64,000 nucleotides of DNA, taken from Methylobacterium thuringiense. GTDB lineage: Bacteria > Pseudomonadota > Alphaproteobacteria > Rhizobiales > Beijerinckiaceae. Both the position numbers and the translations under genes were made by a program. The stretch spans positions 1 through 64,000 of the forward strand of contig NZ_BPRA01000006.1 of assembly GCF_022179645.1 (NCBI RefSeq). Reading direction: 5' to 3'. Each line of letters starts with the position of its first letter. Positions within the stretch are counted from its first letter, which is position 1. The notes below the pieces were generated by a model, which did not search any database, was not told the origin of the DNA, and saw only the letters and a list, made by a program, of their open reading frames with translations. Shown here in pieces: positions 25,270-34,721 of this stretch.

Positions 25270-25542
25270 TCAGTTCCGCGCCGCCATCAAGTCGTGAGAC
25301 AGAACGGCGAGCTTGCCGATCAGGCTGGTGACGTCGGAGCCCGTACTCGACCATTGGGTCCCGATCGCCGCTCCATCCGTCGACACGGAGACGATCGCCA
25401 CAGAGCGCACCTTGCCTTCCCGTGCCAGCGCAAGCTGATCCTGAAGCACTGCGATCACCGAGGCGGTCGACTCGTCAGCCGCCGCCGAGACGGCCCGGGG
25501 GCGGAACGGCAGAACTGCTGCGTTCTTGGATCGATCGTTCAT
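25270..25542 (-). CDS. small hypothetical protein (90 aa)
   Basis: The product starts 'MNDRSKNAAVLPFRPR', contains 'VIAVLQDQLALAREGKVRSVAIVSVSTDGA' and 'GSDVTSLIGKLAVLSHDLMAARN'. This strand-turn-helix pattern is common in small cytosolic proteins of these bacteria, but I cannot name a function. It lies between ligD and the gene at 24854. Confidence 0.5.
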   Translation of the reverse strand: MNDRSKNAAVLPFRPRAVSAAADESTASVIAVLQDQLALAREGKVRSVAIVSVSTDGAAIGTQWSSTGSDVTSLIGKLAVLSHDLMAARN

Positions 25543-25628
25543 GCCGGCGACTTCCGCTGCGTCTATCGAGACAGTGGCAGTGCACGATGCGTAGGCGCAC
25601 AGTGTGGCAGCTTATCCGTATCCAACCT

Positions 25629-28145
25629 TCAGCTGCGTCGACGATCGGTGCGCCCCGCACGGTTCAACGGACGTGCGGCATCACTGAACTCGGTCCAAGG
25701 ATCAGTCCATATAGCGCGTAGGCGACTGGCGAGTGTCTCGACGGTGAACCGTCCACCCGAGCCAAGCGACGGCAACTCGTCCCAGGTCACCGGCACCGAC
25801 ACCGGCGCACCGGGCCGGGCGCGTGTCGAGAAGGCGGAAACGGCCGTCGCGCCCCGCTGATTCCGGAGATAGTCGAGGAAGATCCGGCCCGGCCGCGCGG
25901 ATTTGGCCACCGTGGCGACGTAGAGGTCGGGGGCATCCTTCGCAATCTCCGTCGCCAGACGCTTGCTGAATGCCCTTGCCTCCGCCCAGCTAGCTTCGGG
26001 CTCGATCGGCACGACGACATGCAGACCCTTGCCGCCGGTCGTTTTCACGAACGCGGCGAAGCCTAGCGCGTGAAGGCGCTTCCTGACCTCGTTGGCGCCG
26101 GTGACGAGTTGCTCCCAGCCGACGCCGTCCCCGGGGTCGAGGTCGAACACGAGCCGATCCGGCTTATCGGGATCGACCGCAGTCGCGCCCCAGGGATGGA
26201 TCTCGAGGACGCTCGACTAAACCAGGGCCATGAGCCCGTCTCGGTCCCTGATCACTACGACGTTCTCGGAGCCGGCCTTCACGGTGTAGAGGTGGCTCGC
26301 ATCCATGCCGGCCCAGCCGCGCTTCTGGTAGAAGCAGGAGCCGATGCCCTCGGGGCAGCGCAGCAGCGAGAGCGGGCGGTCTACGACGTGCGGCAGAATG
26401 TGATCGGCGATCTCCGCATAGAACTCGAACAGCCCCTGCTTCGTCAGACCGACGTCGTTCCACAGCACTCGGTCCGGATGAGTCAGCGTGACGTCGCTTG
26501 TCGGGCCGGTCTTCGAACAGGACCTGGACGGCCTGGGGGCGTCACCGCGGATCACCGCCTGCGGGTTCACGTCGGGGCGTAGCGTCTTGAACGAGGCGTG
26601 GCGCACCTGACCGTCGCCAGTCCAGCCGCGAAGGGTCACCTCGCAGACGAGCGTCGGCTCGACCCACTTGGCATTCCGCCTGGCGAGCGGCGGAAGGGCC
26701 TCGCAAAATGGCGCAGCCTCGGCCCGCAACGGATCAAGTTGTTTCCACAGCGCGCGCGAGACGGCGTTCGTAAATCCCGTCCCGACCCGCCCGACATGGA
26801 CGAGGTCGTTGCCGTCATAGACGCCGAGGATGAGCGAACCGACCGCGCGCGGCGCGGAGGTCGACGGCATGTAGCCGGCGATCACGAATTCCTGCGAGGA
26901 CGTGCACTTCACCTTGCGCCAGTAATCGCTCCGCCCGGATCGGTACGGTGCACTCGCCTTCTTGGCGATGATGCCCTCCAGGCCGAGCCGGCAGGCATGC
27001 CGGGCCATGGCCTCGCCATCCGCGTCGAGATGCTCGCTGAACCGGACGCGGCTCTCCGGGCCGGCATCGTCGACCGCCTGCTGAAGCAAGGCCTTTCGCT
27101 CGGTAAGAGCCAGGGTGCGAAGGTCGCGTCCATCGAGGTAGAGCAGGTCGAAGGCGTAGAAGACGGCCTGACCGATATCCCCGGTGGTCAAGGCCTGTTG
27201 GAGCGCCGAGAAGCTCGAGATGCCGCTCGCCGTTTCGACCACGATCTCGCCGTCGATCAGGGCGGAAAGCAGCTTCAGGGCCTTGAGCGCCTGCGCGATC
27301 GGCTTGAACTTCGCGGTCCAGTCCAGCCCGGAACGGGTCAACAGCTTGACCTTGCCACCATCGATGCGCGCCTGCATCCGGTAGCCGTCGTGCTTGATCT
27401 CGAACAGCCAGTCCTTCCCGCTCGGTGCAGCCTGGACCAGCGTCGCGAGGGCCGGCTCGACGAAGGGCGGGAGGATGCCTTTCCGGCCCGGGGTTGATGT
27501 CGTCGCCTTCTGCTTCGAAGGCCGTTTCGATGCGACGCGTTCACGCGCGGCGTGGTCAGCTCTGATCGTCCCGGTGGCGGCGAGATCCTTGTTCGTCCGG
27601 CCCGACAGCACCGACGTGTCGTGCTCGCCGAGGATGTCGCCGTCACCGGCGCCGCGGGCGTGCTCGTCATCGGCCTTCATCAGGAGCCAGGGCTCCTTCT
27701 TGTCGCTGCCGCGGCCCTTCATGCGCACGAGATGCCAGCGGCCCTTCAGGCGCTCGCCCTGCAGATCGAACTCCAGGTGACCCTTCGCGAGCGCCGCGGC
27801 GAGGTCGCCGACCGGTTTCCAGTGACCAGTATCCCAGACGATCATTGTGCCGCCGCCGTACTGGCCCTTCGGGATCGCTCCCTCCCAGCCGAGATAGTCG
27901 ATCGGGTGGTCTTCGGTTTGGACGGAAAGACGCTTGTCGCCGGGCACGAGGCTCGGCCCGCGGGTCACCGCCCAGCTCTTGAGGACACCGTCGATTTCGA
28001 GGCGGAGGTCGTAGTGCAGGCGCCGGGCGTCGTGCTTCTGGACGACGAAGCGCGCCTTCTTGATGCGGCGGCCGCGACGTCCACTCGGCTCCGCTGAGAC
28101 GGCGAAATCGCGTTTCGCGCGATAGGAATCGAGGAGCTTGGCCAT
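25629..28145 (-). pseudogene. ligD: ligD (multidomain NHEJ DNA ligase) interrupted by one amber codon
   Basis: One continuous frame of 839 codons encodes LigD in the order phosphoesterase (KHDARRLHYDLRLEIDG near residue 37), ATP-dependent ligase (catalytic Lys in 'FEIKHDGYRMQ' near 250, then OB fold) and polymerase/primase. TAG at 26217-26219 falls inside the polymerase domain, after 'DRDGLMALV' and before 'VLEIHPWG' and the catalytic 'DLDPGDG'. The frame is intact on both sides, so a CAG-to-TAG change is likely. The 642-aa upstream product keeps phosphoesterase and ligase but loses the polymerase core. It is divergent from ku. A sequencing error cannot be excluded. Confidence 0.85.
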
Positions 28146-28349
28146 CGTTGTGGAAGAACCGCGGCCCCCATTCGCAGTTCCGTCAGCATGGCTTCAAGCC
28201 GGACATCGATCGGCTTTCTCCAAGTTATCCACAGCATCGAATCCTAAGGAACGAGTCGAACGAGACTCCGGTTGAGTCGCAAGATCGCCGACGATTCGGC
28301 TGTATGCCTGTCGATCGCGTCAATACTTCGTCAAGAACTGGAGAAATCG

Positions 28350-29261
28350 GTGGCTGCTCGCGCAAATTGGAAAGGCCACCTGCGTTTGTCCTTGGTCTCC
28401 TGCTCCGTCGGCTTGTATCCGGCGGTGAGCTCCTCGTCTCATCTCAAGTGTCATACGATCAATCGCGAAACGGGAAACCGGATCAAGCAGCTCATCGTCG
28501 ACTCCGTCACGGACGAGCCCGTCGACCGCGAGGACCAGATCAAGGGCTGCGAAGTCGCCAAGGATGACTTGGTCCCGGTCGAGGCCGACGAACTCGACGA
28601 GATCGCGCTCGAGAGCACGCACACGATCAACATCGAAGCGTTCTGCCAGCGCGACGAGGTCGATGAACGCTACCTCGACCGCCCCTACTATCTCGCCGCC
28701 GAGGATAAGATCTCCCGCGAAGCCTTCGCCGTCATCCGCGATGCGATGAAGAAGAAGGGCATGGCCGGGCTCGGCCGCCTCGTCATCTACAAGCGCGAGC
28801 GCATCGTGTTGCTGGAGCCCTACGGCAAAGGCCTGCTCGCGACGTTGCTGCGCTATCAGGACGAGATCCGGTCCCCCACCGCGTATTTCGAGGATATGCC
28901 CGACGGCAATACGACCGACGAGATGAGATCCCTCGCCGAGGAGTTGATCGATCGGGCGACCAAGAAATTCGATCCAACCAAGTTTGAGGATCGCTACGAA
29001 GGCGCGCTCATCGCCCTGGTGCAGGGGAAGGCGACGAAGCCCGCGAAGGGTCAGAAGGGCAGCGGGACAAAGTCTCGGCCGCAGAAGTCCGGCAACGTCG
29101 TGAGCCTGATGGAGGCCCTGAAGCGCAGCATCGATTCCGAGAAAACGAGCAAACCAGCGAAGGCGGCGACCGGCAAGGCCGCACCAGCCAAGCGGTCCAC
29201 ATCCAAGTCGACCGGTCGCGCCACGAAGACCACCGGCCGGAAGGCGCGGAAGGCGGCATGA
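28350..29261 (+). CDS. ku: Ku protein (non-homologous end joining)
   Basis: GTG 28350, preceded by GGAGAAA, starts the family motif 'ANWKGHLRLSLVSCSVGLYPA'. The Ku core follows ('TINIEAFCQRDEVDERYLDRPYYL', 'GLGRLVIYKRERIVLLEP', 'FDPTKFEDRYEGALIALV'), then a Lys/Ala/Thr-rich basic tail of about 70 residues that binds DNA. It forms homodimers that thread onto DNA ends and recruit LigD, whose gene is divergent. It overlaps the next small gene (ATGA). Confidence 0.92.
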   Translation: MAARANWKGHLRLSLVSCSVGLYPAVSSSSHLKCHTINRETGNRIKQLIVDSVTDEPVDREDQIKGCEVAKDDLVPVEADELDEIALESTHTINIEAFCQRDEVDERYLDRPYYLAAEDKISREAFAVIRDAMKKKGMAGLGRLVIYKRERIVLLEPYGKGLLATLLRYQDEIRSPTAYFEDMPDGNTTDEMRSLAEELIDRATKKFDPTKFEDRYEGALIALVQGKATKPAKGQKGSGTKSRPQKSGNVVSLMEALKRSIDSEKTSKPAKAATGKAAPAKRSTSKSTGRATKTTGRKARKAA

Positions 29262-29503
29262 TAATCTCAAAAGCGGCTCCCGAACGCGCGCTCGTGTTGG
29301 TGGCCAACGCCGACCAGCGCGATCAAGCCTGCGCGCGCCTCAGCCGAGACGGCTATGAGGTTCTGGGCTTTGCCGACTGCGAAAACGCGGTTGCTTGGCT
29401 GGAAGAGGAAACGCCGACGATTGCGGTGATCGACGGAGACCTCATGCCGGGCTGCAGCGGCGTACTCAACGTCCTCGGCGAGCGCGGCGTTCTCCTGGTG
29501 TAG
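29258..29503 (+). CDS. truncated response-regulator receiver-like protein (81 aa)
   Basis: The frame encodes 'RALVLVANADQRDQACARLSRDGYEVLGFADCENAVAWLEEETPTIAVIDGDLMPGCSGVLNVLGERGVLLV', two thirds of a CheY fold. The usual acidic pocket near the N-terminus is lacking, but the D-x-D-x-M-P-G phosphoacceptor loop is present. It stops before the conserved Thr and Lys strands. The start overlaps the ku stop, so it may be co-expressed with ku. The DNA after the stop holds an antisense SDR remnant, so truncation by rearrangement is likely. Confidence 0.5.
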   Translation: MIISKAAPERALVLVANADQRDQACARLSRDGYEVLGFADCENAVAWLEEETPTIAVIDGDLMPGCSGVLNVLGERGVLLV

Positions 29504-29554
29504 ACGTGGGAGCAGACGCGCCGGGCGAGCTACGCCGCCCAACTGATGGGCTGC

Positions 29555-29930
29555 TCACGGCAAACCATTGCCGCCCGCCGAACCGTAGACCTGAGCCGTG
29601 TCGTAGCTGCCTTCTGCGGAGGCGAGCTGCAGCTAGATCCCGGCGAGTTCCACCAGCTGTCCCAGCCGGCCGAACCGCGTCTGGGCGTCGAACTTTCCGA
29701 TTTTCTCTATCGAGGCGCCGCCTGATACCTGGAGCGGCGTTCAGATCGGCCCCGGCGCAACCCCGTTCACCCGAATCCCCTTCTGCGCCAGTTGCTTGCC
29801 TAGGAAGCACACGAAGTTCGTCGTCGCGGCTTTGGTCTGCGCGTAGGCGTAAAGGTCCGGTGTCGGGTCAGTAGCCTGCTCGGACGTGCTCGCGATAATT
29901 GTCGAGCCGGGTTTGCCCCGCGAAACGCCC
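29555..29930 (-). pseudogene. C-terminal remnant of an SDR gene with two stops
   Basis: On the minus strand 'KPGSTIIASTSEQATDPTP', 'YAYAQTKAATTNFVCFLGKQLAQKGIRVNGVAPGPI' is followed by TGA where this SDR subgroup has Trp (GPIWTP). It continues 'TPLQVSGGASIEKIGKF', 'GQLVELAGI', TAG in a Tyr position and 'LQLASAEGSYDTAQVYGSAGG'. The N-terminal half, including the cofactor motif, is missing. It is related to the intact SDR at 19666-20544. Confidence 0.65.
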
Positions 29931-30107
29931 CACTCGAAGCGGATCGAGGTCATCGGCGGGATCAAGCCCACGACTGTCGCTGGGACCATGCCAGCATCGC
30001 CTTGAGCGAAGACACGGCCGCGCCACAGTCTGTCGTCTCGCGCGCTGATATGTGCCAGTCCCCGGAATGCGCTTGTCCGCCGGCACGGTCGCTCATAGCT
30101 CCCGACC

Positions 30108-31583
30108 ATGACCGCGATTCCCTTCGACAACAGCTACGTCCGCTTGCCGGACCACTTCTTCGCCCGCCGTGCCCCGACTCCGGTCGCAGCCCCACGCCTG
30201 ATCCACTTGAACCGCGCCCTGGCGGCTAACCTCGGCATCGACCCGGATTGGCTCGCCGGCCCCGCCGGGGTGGGAACGCTCGCGGGAAACGAAATCCCGG
30301 ACGGCGCCGAGCCGATCGCCACGGCCTATGCCGGGCACCAGTTCGGCAACTTCGTGCCGCAGCTTGGCGACGGGCGTGCCGTCCTGCTCGGCGAGGTCGT
30401 CGATCATGACGGGCGGCGGCGCGACGTCCAGCTCAAGGGCTCGGGTCCGACCGCGTTCTCCCGCCGCGGCGACGGCCGGGCGGCGCTCGGGCCGGTGCTG
30501 CGCGAGTACCTCGTGAGTGAGGCCATGGCCGCGCTCGGCATCCCCACCACCCGGGCGCTGGCGGCGGTCGCCACCGGCGAGCCCGTCCTACGCGAGACCC
30601 GGCTGCCCGGGGCCGTGCTCGCCCGCGTGGCGGCCAGCCACATCCGGGTCGGCACCTTCCAGTATTTCGCCGCCCGGGGCGACACCGAGGCGGTGCGGGC
30701 GCTCGCTGACCACGCCCTCGCCCGGCACGATCCCGAAGCATCCTCCGCGGAGCACCCCTACCGGGCGCTGCTCGACGGCGTCGTCGCCCGTCAGGCCGAC
30801 CTCGTGGCGGCCTGGCTTCTCGTCGGCTTCGTCCACGGGGTGATGAATACCGACAACATGTCGGTTGCCGGCGAGACGATCGACTACGGCCCCTGCGCTT
30901 TCCTCGACGCGTACGACCCGCGCACCAGCTTCAGCTCGATCGACGCGCACGGACGCTACGCTTACGACCAGCAGCCGGGGATCGCCCTGTGGAACCTGAC
31001 CCGTCTTGCCGAGACCTTAGTGCCCCTATTGGCCGATGACGAGGTGGCGGCGGTCGAGGCGGCCGAGACGGCGCTCGCCGGGTTCAGGCCGCGCTTCGAG
31101 GCGGCCTATCACGGCGGTCTCGCGCGCAAGCTCGGGCTGTCCGGAGATCGGGACGGCGACACCGCGCTCGCGGAGGACCTGCTGGCGCGCATGGCGGACA
31201 ACCGGGCGGACTTCACTCTGACCTTCCGCCGCCTGTGCGATGCGGCCGAGCGACCGGAAGCAGACGCCGGGGTGCGCGACCTCTTCGTCGACCCGACCGC
31301 GTACGACGCCTGGGCCGTGCGCTGGCGGGAGCGGTTGGCCGAGGGGGGACGGAACCCCGTGGCGACGGCGGCGGCGATGCGCGCGGTCAACCCGGCCTTC
31401 ATTCCACGCAACCACCGCGTCGAGGCGATGATCTCGGCGGCGGTCGAGCGCGGCGACTTCGGCCCGTTTGAGGAGCTGTCGGCGGTGCTGTCTCGGGCCT
31501 ACGACGACCAGCCGGACTACGCCCGCTACGCCGAGGCGCCCAAGGGCGGCGGGGCGGGCTACCGCACATTCTGTGGCACGTGA
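30108..31583 (+). CDS. selO: protein adenylyltransferase SelO (YdiU family)
   Basis: The 491-aa product is a full-length SelO pseudokinase-fold enzyme, which transfers AMP from ATP to protein hydroxyls. Recognisable parts are 'FDNSYVRLPDHFF', 'YAGHQFGNFVPQLGDGRAVLLGE', 'DVQLKGSGPTAFSRRGDGRA', the active region 'HGVMNTDNMSVAGETIDYGPCAFLD' and the C-terminal Cys in 'YRTFCGT'. The family is conserved and linked to oxidative stress. It ends 33 bases from the convergent carotenoid oxygenase gene. Confidence 0.92.
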   Translation: MTAIPFDNSYVRLPDHFFARRAPTPVAAPRLIHLNRALAANLGIDPDWLAGPAGVGTLAGNEIPDGAEPIATAYAGHQFGNFVPQLGDGRAVLLGEVVDHDGRRRDVQLKGSGPTAFSRRGDGRAALGPVLREYLVSEAMAALGIPTTRALAAVATGEPVLRETRLPGAVLARVAASHIRVGTFQYFAARGDTEAVRALADHALARHDPEASSAEHPYRALLDGVVARQADLVAAWLLVGFVHGVMNTDNMSVAGETIDYGPCAFLDAYDPRTSFSSIDAHGRYAYDQQPGIALWNLTRLAETLVPLLADDEVAAVEAAETALAGFRPRFEAAYHGGLARKLGLSGDRDGDTALAEDLLARMADNRADFTLTFRRLCDAAERPEADAGVRDLFVDPTAYDAWAVRWRERLAEGGRNPVATAAAMRAVNPAFIPRNHRVEAMISAAVERGDFGPFEELSAVLSRAYDDQPDYARYAEAPKGGGAGYRTFCGT

Positions 31584-31616
31584 CCGTGCGCCGGTATCTG
31601 CATCACCCGGCGATCG

Positions 31617-33053
31617 TCACCCGGCCCTGTTCCCCGGAAACCAGTTCCCGTGGAAGCCCGGCGGGATCCGGTGCTGGAGATGAACCGTGGCGACAGGCGG
31701 CGCCTCGAAGGTCCGCGCGTCGAGCACGGTGAAGTCCGTGGTGTCGCGCGCGGTGTCGATGACGAGCCCGACGAGCCAGCCCTCGTCCTCGCCGGCCTCC
31801 GGCCCCGCCGGCACGAACACGAATTCTCCCGGGACGCGGTCGGCGCCGAATTCGTGCACGCGCCGCTCCCCCCTTGCTAAGTCGTGCTTGTAAATCTGCG
31901 TCGCGCCGACGAGTTGCGTGTTGCCGTCGGCGGGGATCGAGACCGAGTAGACGTAGCGGTGCGGCCTCCCGAAGCGTCGCTCGTCGATCCGTGGGAACTC
32001 CTGCGCCGCGGGGTCGATCACCCGCCGGTCGACCCGCCCCGTCGCGAGGTCTGCGGTCCAGCGCTCTAATCGGCCGGGCGCGTCGAGGCCGCCGCCGGGC
32101 CTGGTGAACACCGTTTCGTAAGCGACGACGTCGAGAACCACCCGCCCGTCCGCGTCGTCGAAGGCGTTGGCGACGTGGAAGACGAAACACGGCTCGACCG
32201 CACACCACACAATGTCGGCGGCCGTGCCGTGCCGGGGGAGCAGGCCGACGCGGGCTTGGTGGGTGAGGTTCCATCGAAACGGGAAGCGGTGGCCGGCGAG
32301 CAGCGCCCGCATCGAGAAGGTGAGAGGCAGGTCCAGCACGACCGCGAAACGCGCCGTCATCGCACAGTCGTGGATGCAGGGTCCGTGCTCGACCGGGATC
32401 GGCACGGCGCGCACGACCCGGCCCGCGGGTGAGAGGACGACGTGGCGGACGCTGTCCCAGACGCGGCCGTCGTAGGCGACGGCATGCGTCTCCCCGGTCT
32501 CCGGGTCGCGGTGTGGGTGCCCGGTGAAGGCGCCGGTGAGTGTGCCATCGAACGGGTCGTAGCGCTGCGTTTCCAGGTCCTCCGACAGCGCGACGGGGTA
32601 GCTGCCGGCCTCGACCACCGCGAAGGTACGACCGCCGATCTCGACGACATTGGTGTTGACGGTGTCATCGCCCCGTCGCGGCCCTGGGGCGGCGGGTCGG
32701 CCGAGCGCCGCGGAGGCCGCGCGCGAGCCGATCCAGCGGTTGCGGTACCACAGGGCCTTGCCGTCCTCGATGCAGAGACCGTGCACCATGCCGTCGCCCA
32801 GGAACCAGTCGTGGCCGCGCGTCGTCGGGCGGGCGGGGTTGGCGCCCATCTTGAGGTAGCGCCCGTCGAGCCCCTCCGGGATCTTCCCGGTCACTGGCAG
32901 ATCCCGCAGTGTTACCTCCTCGCGCATCGGTGTATGTACGCCAACGACGAAGGGGTGCTGCGTCCCCGGCAGACGAAGTCGGTTGCAGGCCGCTACCAGC
33001 GAGACGAGGCCCTCGGCGGCTGCACGCAGGGTCCACTCGGAGGGATTCGGCAT
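31617..33053 (-). CDS. carotenoid oxygenase family protein
   Basis: Carotenoid cleavage dioxygenases use a non-haem iron held by four His, all of which are visible: 'GHPHRDPETGE', 'CIHDCAMT', 'FVFHVANAFDD' and 'GFHGNWFPG' near the C-terminus. The 478-aa length and 'GRYLKMGANP' start region fit the RPE65/lignostilbene dioxygenase family. ATG 33053 is chosen because the upstream open frame has no homology-like sequence. The substrate could be an apocarotenoid or stilbene; methylobacteria make carotenoids, but no synthesis gene is adjacent. Confidence 0.85.
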   Translation of the reverse strand: MPNPSEWTLRAAAEGLVSLVAACNRLRLPGTQHPFVVGVHTPMREEVTLRDLPVTGKIPEGLDGRYLKMGANPARPTTRGHDWFLGDGMVHGLCIEDGKALWYRNRWIGSRAASAALGRPAAPGPRRGDDTVNTNVVEIGGRTFAVVEAGSYPVALSEDLETQRYDPFDGTLTGAFTGHPHRDPETGETHAVAYDGRVWDSVRHVVLSPAGRVVRAVPIPVEHGPCIHDCAMTARFAVVLDLPLTFSMRALLAGHRFPFRWNLTHQARVGLLPRHGTAADIVWCAVEPCFVFHVANAFDDADGRVVLDVVAYETVFTRPGGGLDAPGRLERWTADLATGRVDRRVIDPAAQEFPRIDERRFGRPHRYVYSVSIPADGNTQLVGATQIYKHDLARGERRVHEFGADRVPGEFVFVPAGPEAGEDEGWLVGLVIDTARDTTDFTVLDARTFEAPPVATVHLQHRIPPGFHGNWFPGNRAG

Positions 33054-33301
33054 CGGTTGTGTTCTCGGGGCGCTGCGGGCGAGGGCCGTCGTGAAGCGGG
33101 GCGCTCCCGGCCCGCGGACGATGACAACGGCCTTACTCACGTGGGTCAAATCGGCGGTCTGGCCGACAATGTATCTTCCAACGTCGACCCAGGCGATCAG
33201 ACCGTTGCACCACGTCGACGGGTTAATCAGCCCCGGTAGCGGCGCGCGGCGATGGCTCGGCCAGGGCGCGGGCGTCTTCAATGAGCGAGTAAGGACTTCC
33301 C

Positions 33302-34423
33302 TCAGGGCATCTCCCCCGTGACCCGAACCTGCGCACCGCCGAACACGACGGCCTGGCGCAACGGCGGCCGCGACAAGCCGTAGATCAGGCGTGGTTCTGC
33401 CGGTGCGCTGACTGCATCCAGCGCGGCGCGATGCTCCGGGGAGAGTACGAGATCCAGCGCGGCGATGTTGTCGGCCACCTGCGCCGGCCGACTTACCCCC
33501 ATCAGCGTGGAGGCCACACCGGATCGCCCGACGACCCAAGCGAGCGCGACGCGCGCCGGCGATTGCCCGACCGCCTCCGCCACCCGTCGCACCCCCTCGA
33601 CGATGTCCCAGTTGCGCGGGGTGAACAGGCTGTCGCCGAACGGGTTGGCCCCGTCGAGTCGCTTGTCGTTGGCGGGGCGCGCCTCGCCTGACTTCGCCGC
33701 GTCTTTCGGCAGGCCGCCGGCACGGGGACCGGCAGCCTCCACCGTCGCGCGGTCGTACTTGCCGCTCAGAAGCCCGTAGGCGAGCGGTGACCACGGCACC
33801 ACACCCATGCCGAACTCGGCGGCGAGCGGGACGTGCTCGTCCTCCACCTCCCGGTTCACCAGCGCGTAGAAGTACTGCAACGCGATCGGCCCCGGCAGGC
33901 CGCGCAGGGCGGCCAGTGTCGCGAGCTTGGCGACGTACCACGCGGGCGTGTTCGAGAGACCCCAGTACCGGACCTTCCCGGCGCGCACGAGACCGGCCAT
34001 GGTCTCGAGCAACTCCTCGGCCGGCGTGATCCCGTCCCAGACGTGCACCCAGTAGAGATCGACATAGTCCGTCCGCAGGCGGCGCAGCGAGCCGTCCAGC
34101 GCCGTATGGACATGCTTGGCACCGTTGCCGCCTTCGTGCGGCCCCTTGCCCGTGGCGAAGCCCGACTTTGTCGCGAGGACGATCAGGTCGCGCAGGCCGC
34201 GCTCGCCGATGAAGCGGCCGAGCATCGCCTCACCCTGACCGCCCGCATACACATCGGCCGTGTCCACGAAGTTGCCGCCCTGCTCAAGGTAGGCGTCGAA
34301 CACGGCGCGGCTGCCGGTCTCGTCCAGCCCCCAGCGCGCGGTGCCGAAGGTCATGGTGCCGAGCGCGAGCGGACTGACCGCAAGGCCGGAGCGGCCGAGC
34401 GTGCGGTAATGCGTGAGGTCCAT
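33302..34423 (-). CDS. aldo/keto reductase
   Basis: The 373-aa product starts 'MDLTHYRTLGRSGLAVSPLALGTMTFG', with the AKR catalytic set visible: Asp and Tyr in 'NFVDTADVYAGGQGE', Lys in 'LATKSGF' and His in 'YWVHVWDG'. The NADP-binding end 'SRPAQVADNIAALDLVLSPEH' follows. It is an NADPH-dependent carbonyl reductase of unknown substrate, in the group of YajO/Tas-like enzymes. ATG 34423 has AGGGA upstream. Confidence 0.88.
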   Translation of the reverse strand: MDLTHYRTLGRSGLAVSPLALGTMTFGTARWGLDETGSRAVFDAYLEQGGNFVDTADVYAGGQGEAMLGRFIGERGLRDLIVLATKSGFATGKGPHEGGNGAKHVHTALDGSLRRLRTDYVDLYWVHVWDGITPAEELLETMAGLVRAGKVRYWGLSNTPAWYVAKLATLAALRGLPGPIALQYFYALVNREVEDEHVPLAAEFGMGVVPWSPLAYGLLSGKYDRATVEAAGPRAGGLPKDAAKSGEARPANDKRLDGANPFGDSLFTPRNWDIVEGVRRVAEAVGQSPARVALAWVVGRSGVASTLMGVSRPAQVADNIAALDLVLSPEHRAALDAVSAPAEPRLIYGLSRPPLRQAVVFGGAQVRVTGEMP

Positions 34424-34721
34424 TATTGAATATCCCTGCTGATACCGCACAGGGTAGCGCTGCCGATCGTTGAGGATTAGCCCCAAACATCGGCAAGGGC
34501 TTGTGAGCGGAGTTCAGGAATGCGACGGGGCACGCTCAAAGGGTCGACACCGGACCGCTGCCTATCAGCAAGTGAATGTCCGCTTCCGGCCGGTGGGTTG
34601 GTGTCCGCTCATGGCGCAACGGCGAAGGGCCTTATCAGATGCGTCGTAAACCTACGGTCGTGGCTTGCTTCCGACCAGTTAGAGGCTTTCAAGCGATCGC
34701 CTAAACCGTTAGTTTTTGCAT

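Noticed and set aside
23339-28097. Long plus-strand open frames opposite the GFO/IDH/MocA gene and ligD
   Set aside because: Antisense to clear protein families.
29504-29725. In-frame continuation of the truncated receiver past its TAG
   Set aside because: This stretch is antisense to a recognisable SDR remnant and does not look like the end of a receiver domain.
33054-33941. N-terminal extension of the carotenoid oxygenase frame
   Set aside because: Arg/Gly-rich and antisense-like, partly overlapping the aldo/keto reductase gene; the family starts at 33053.
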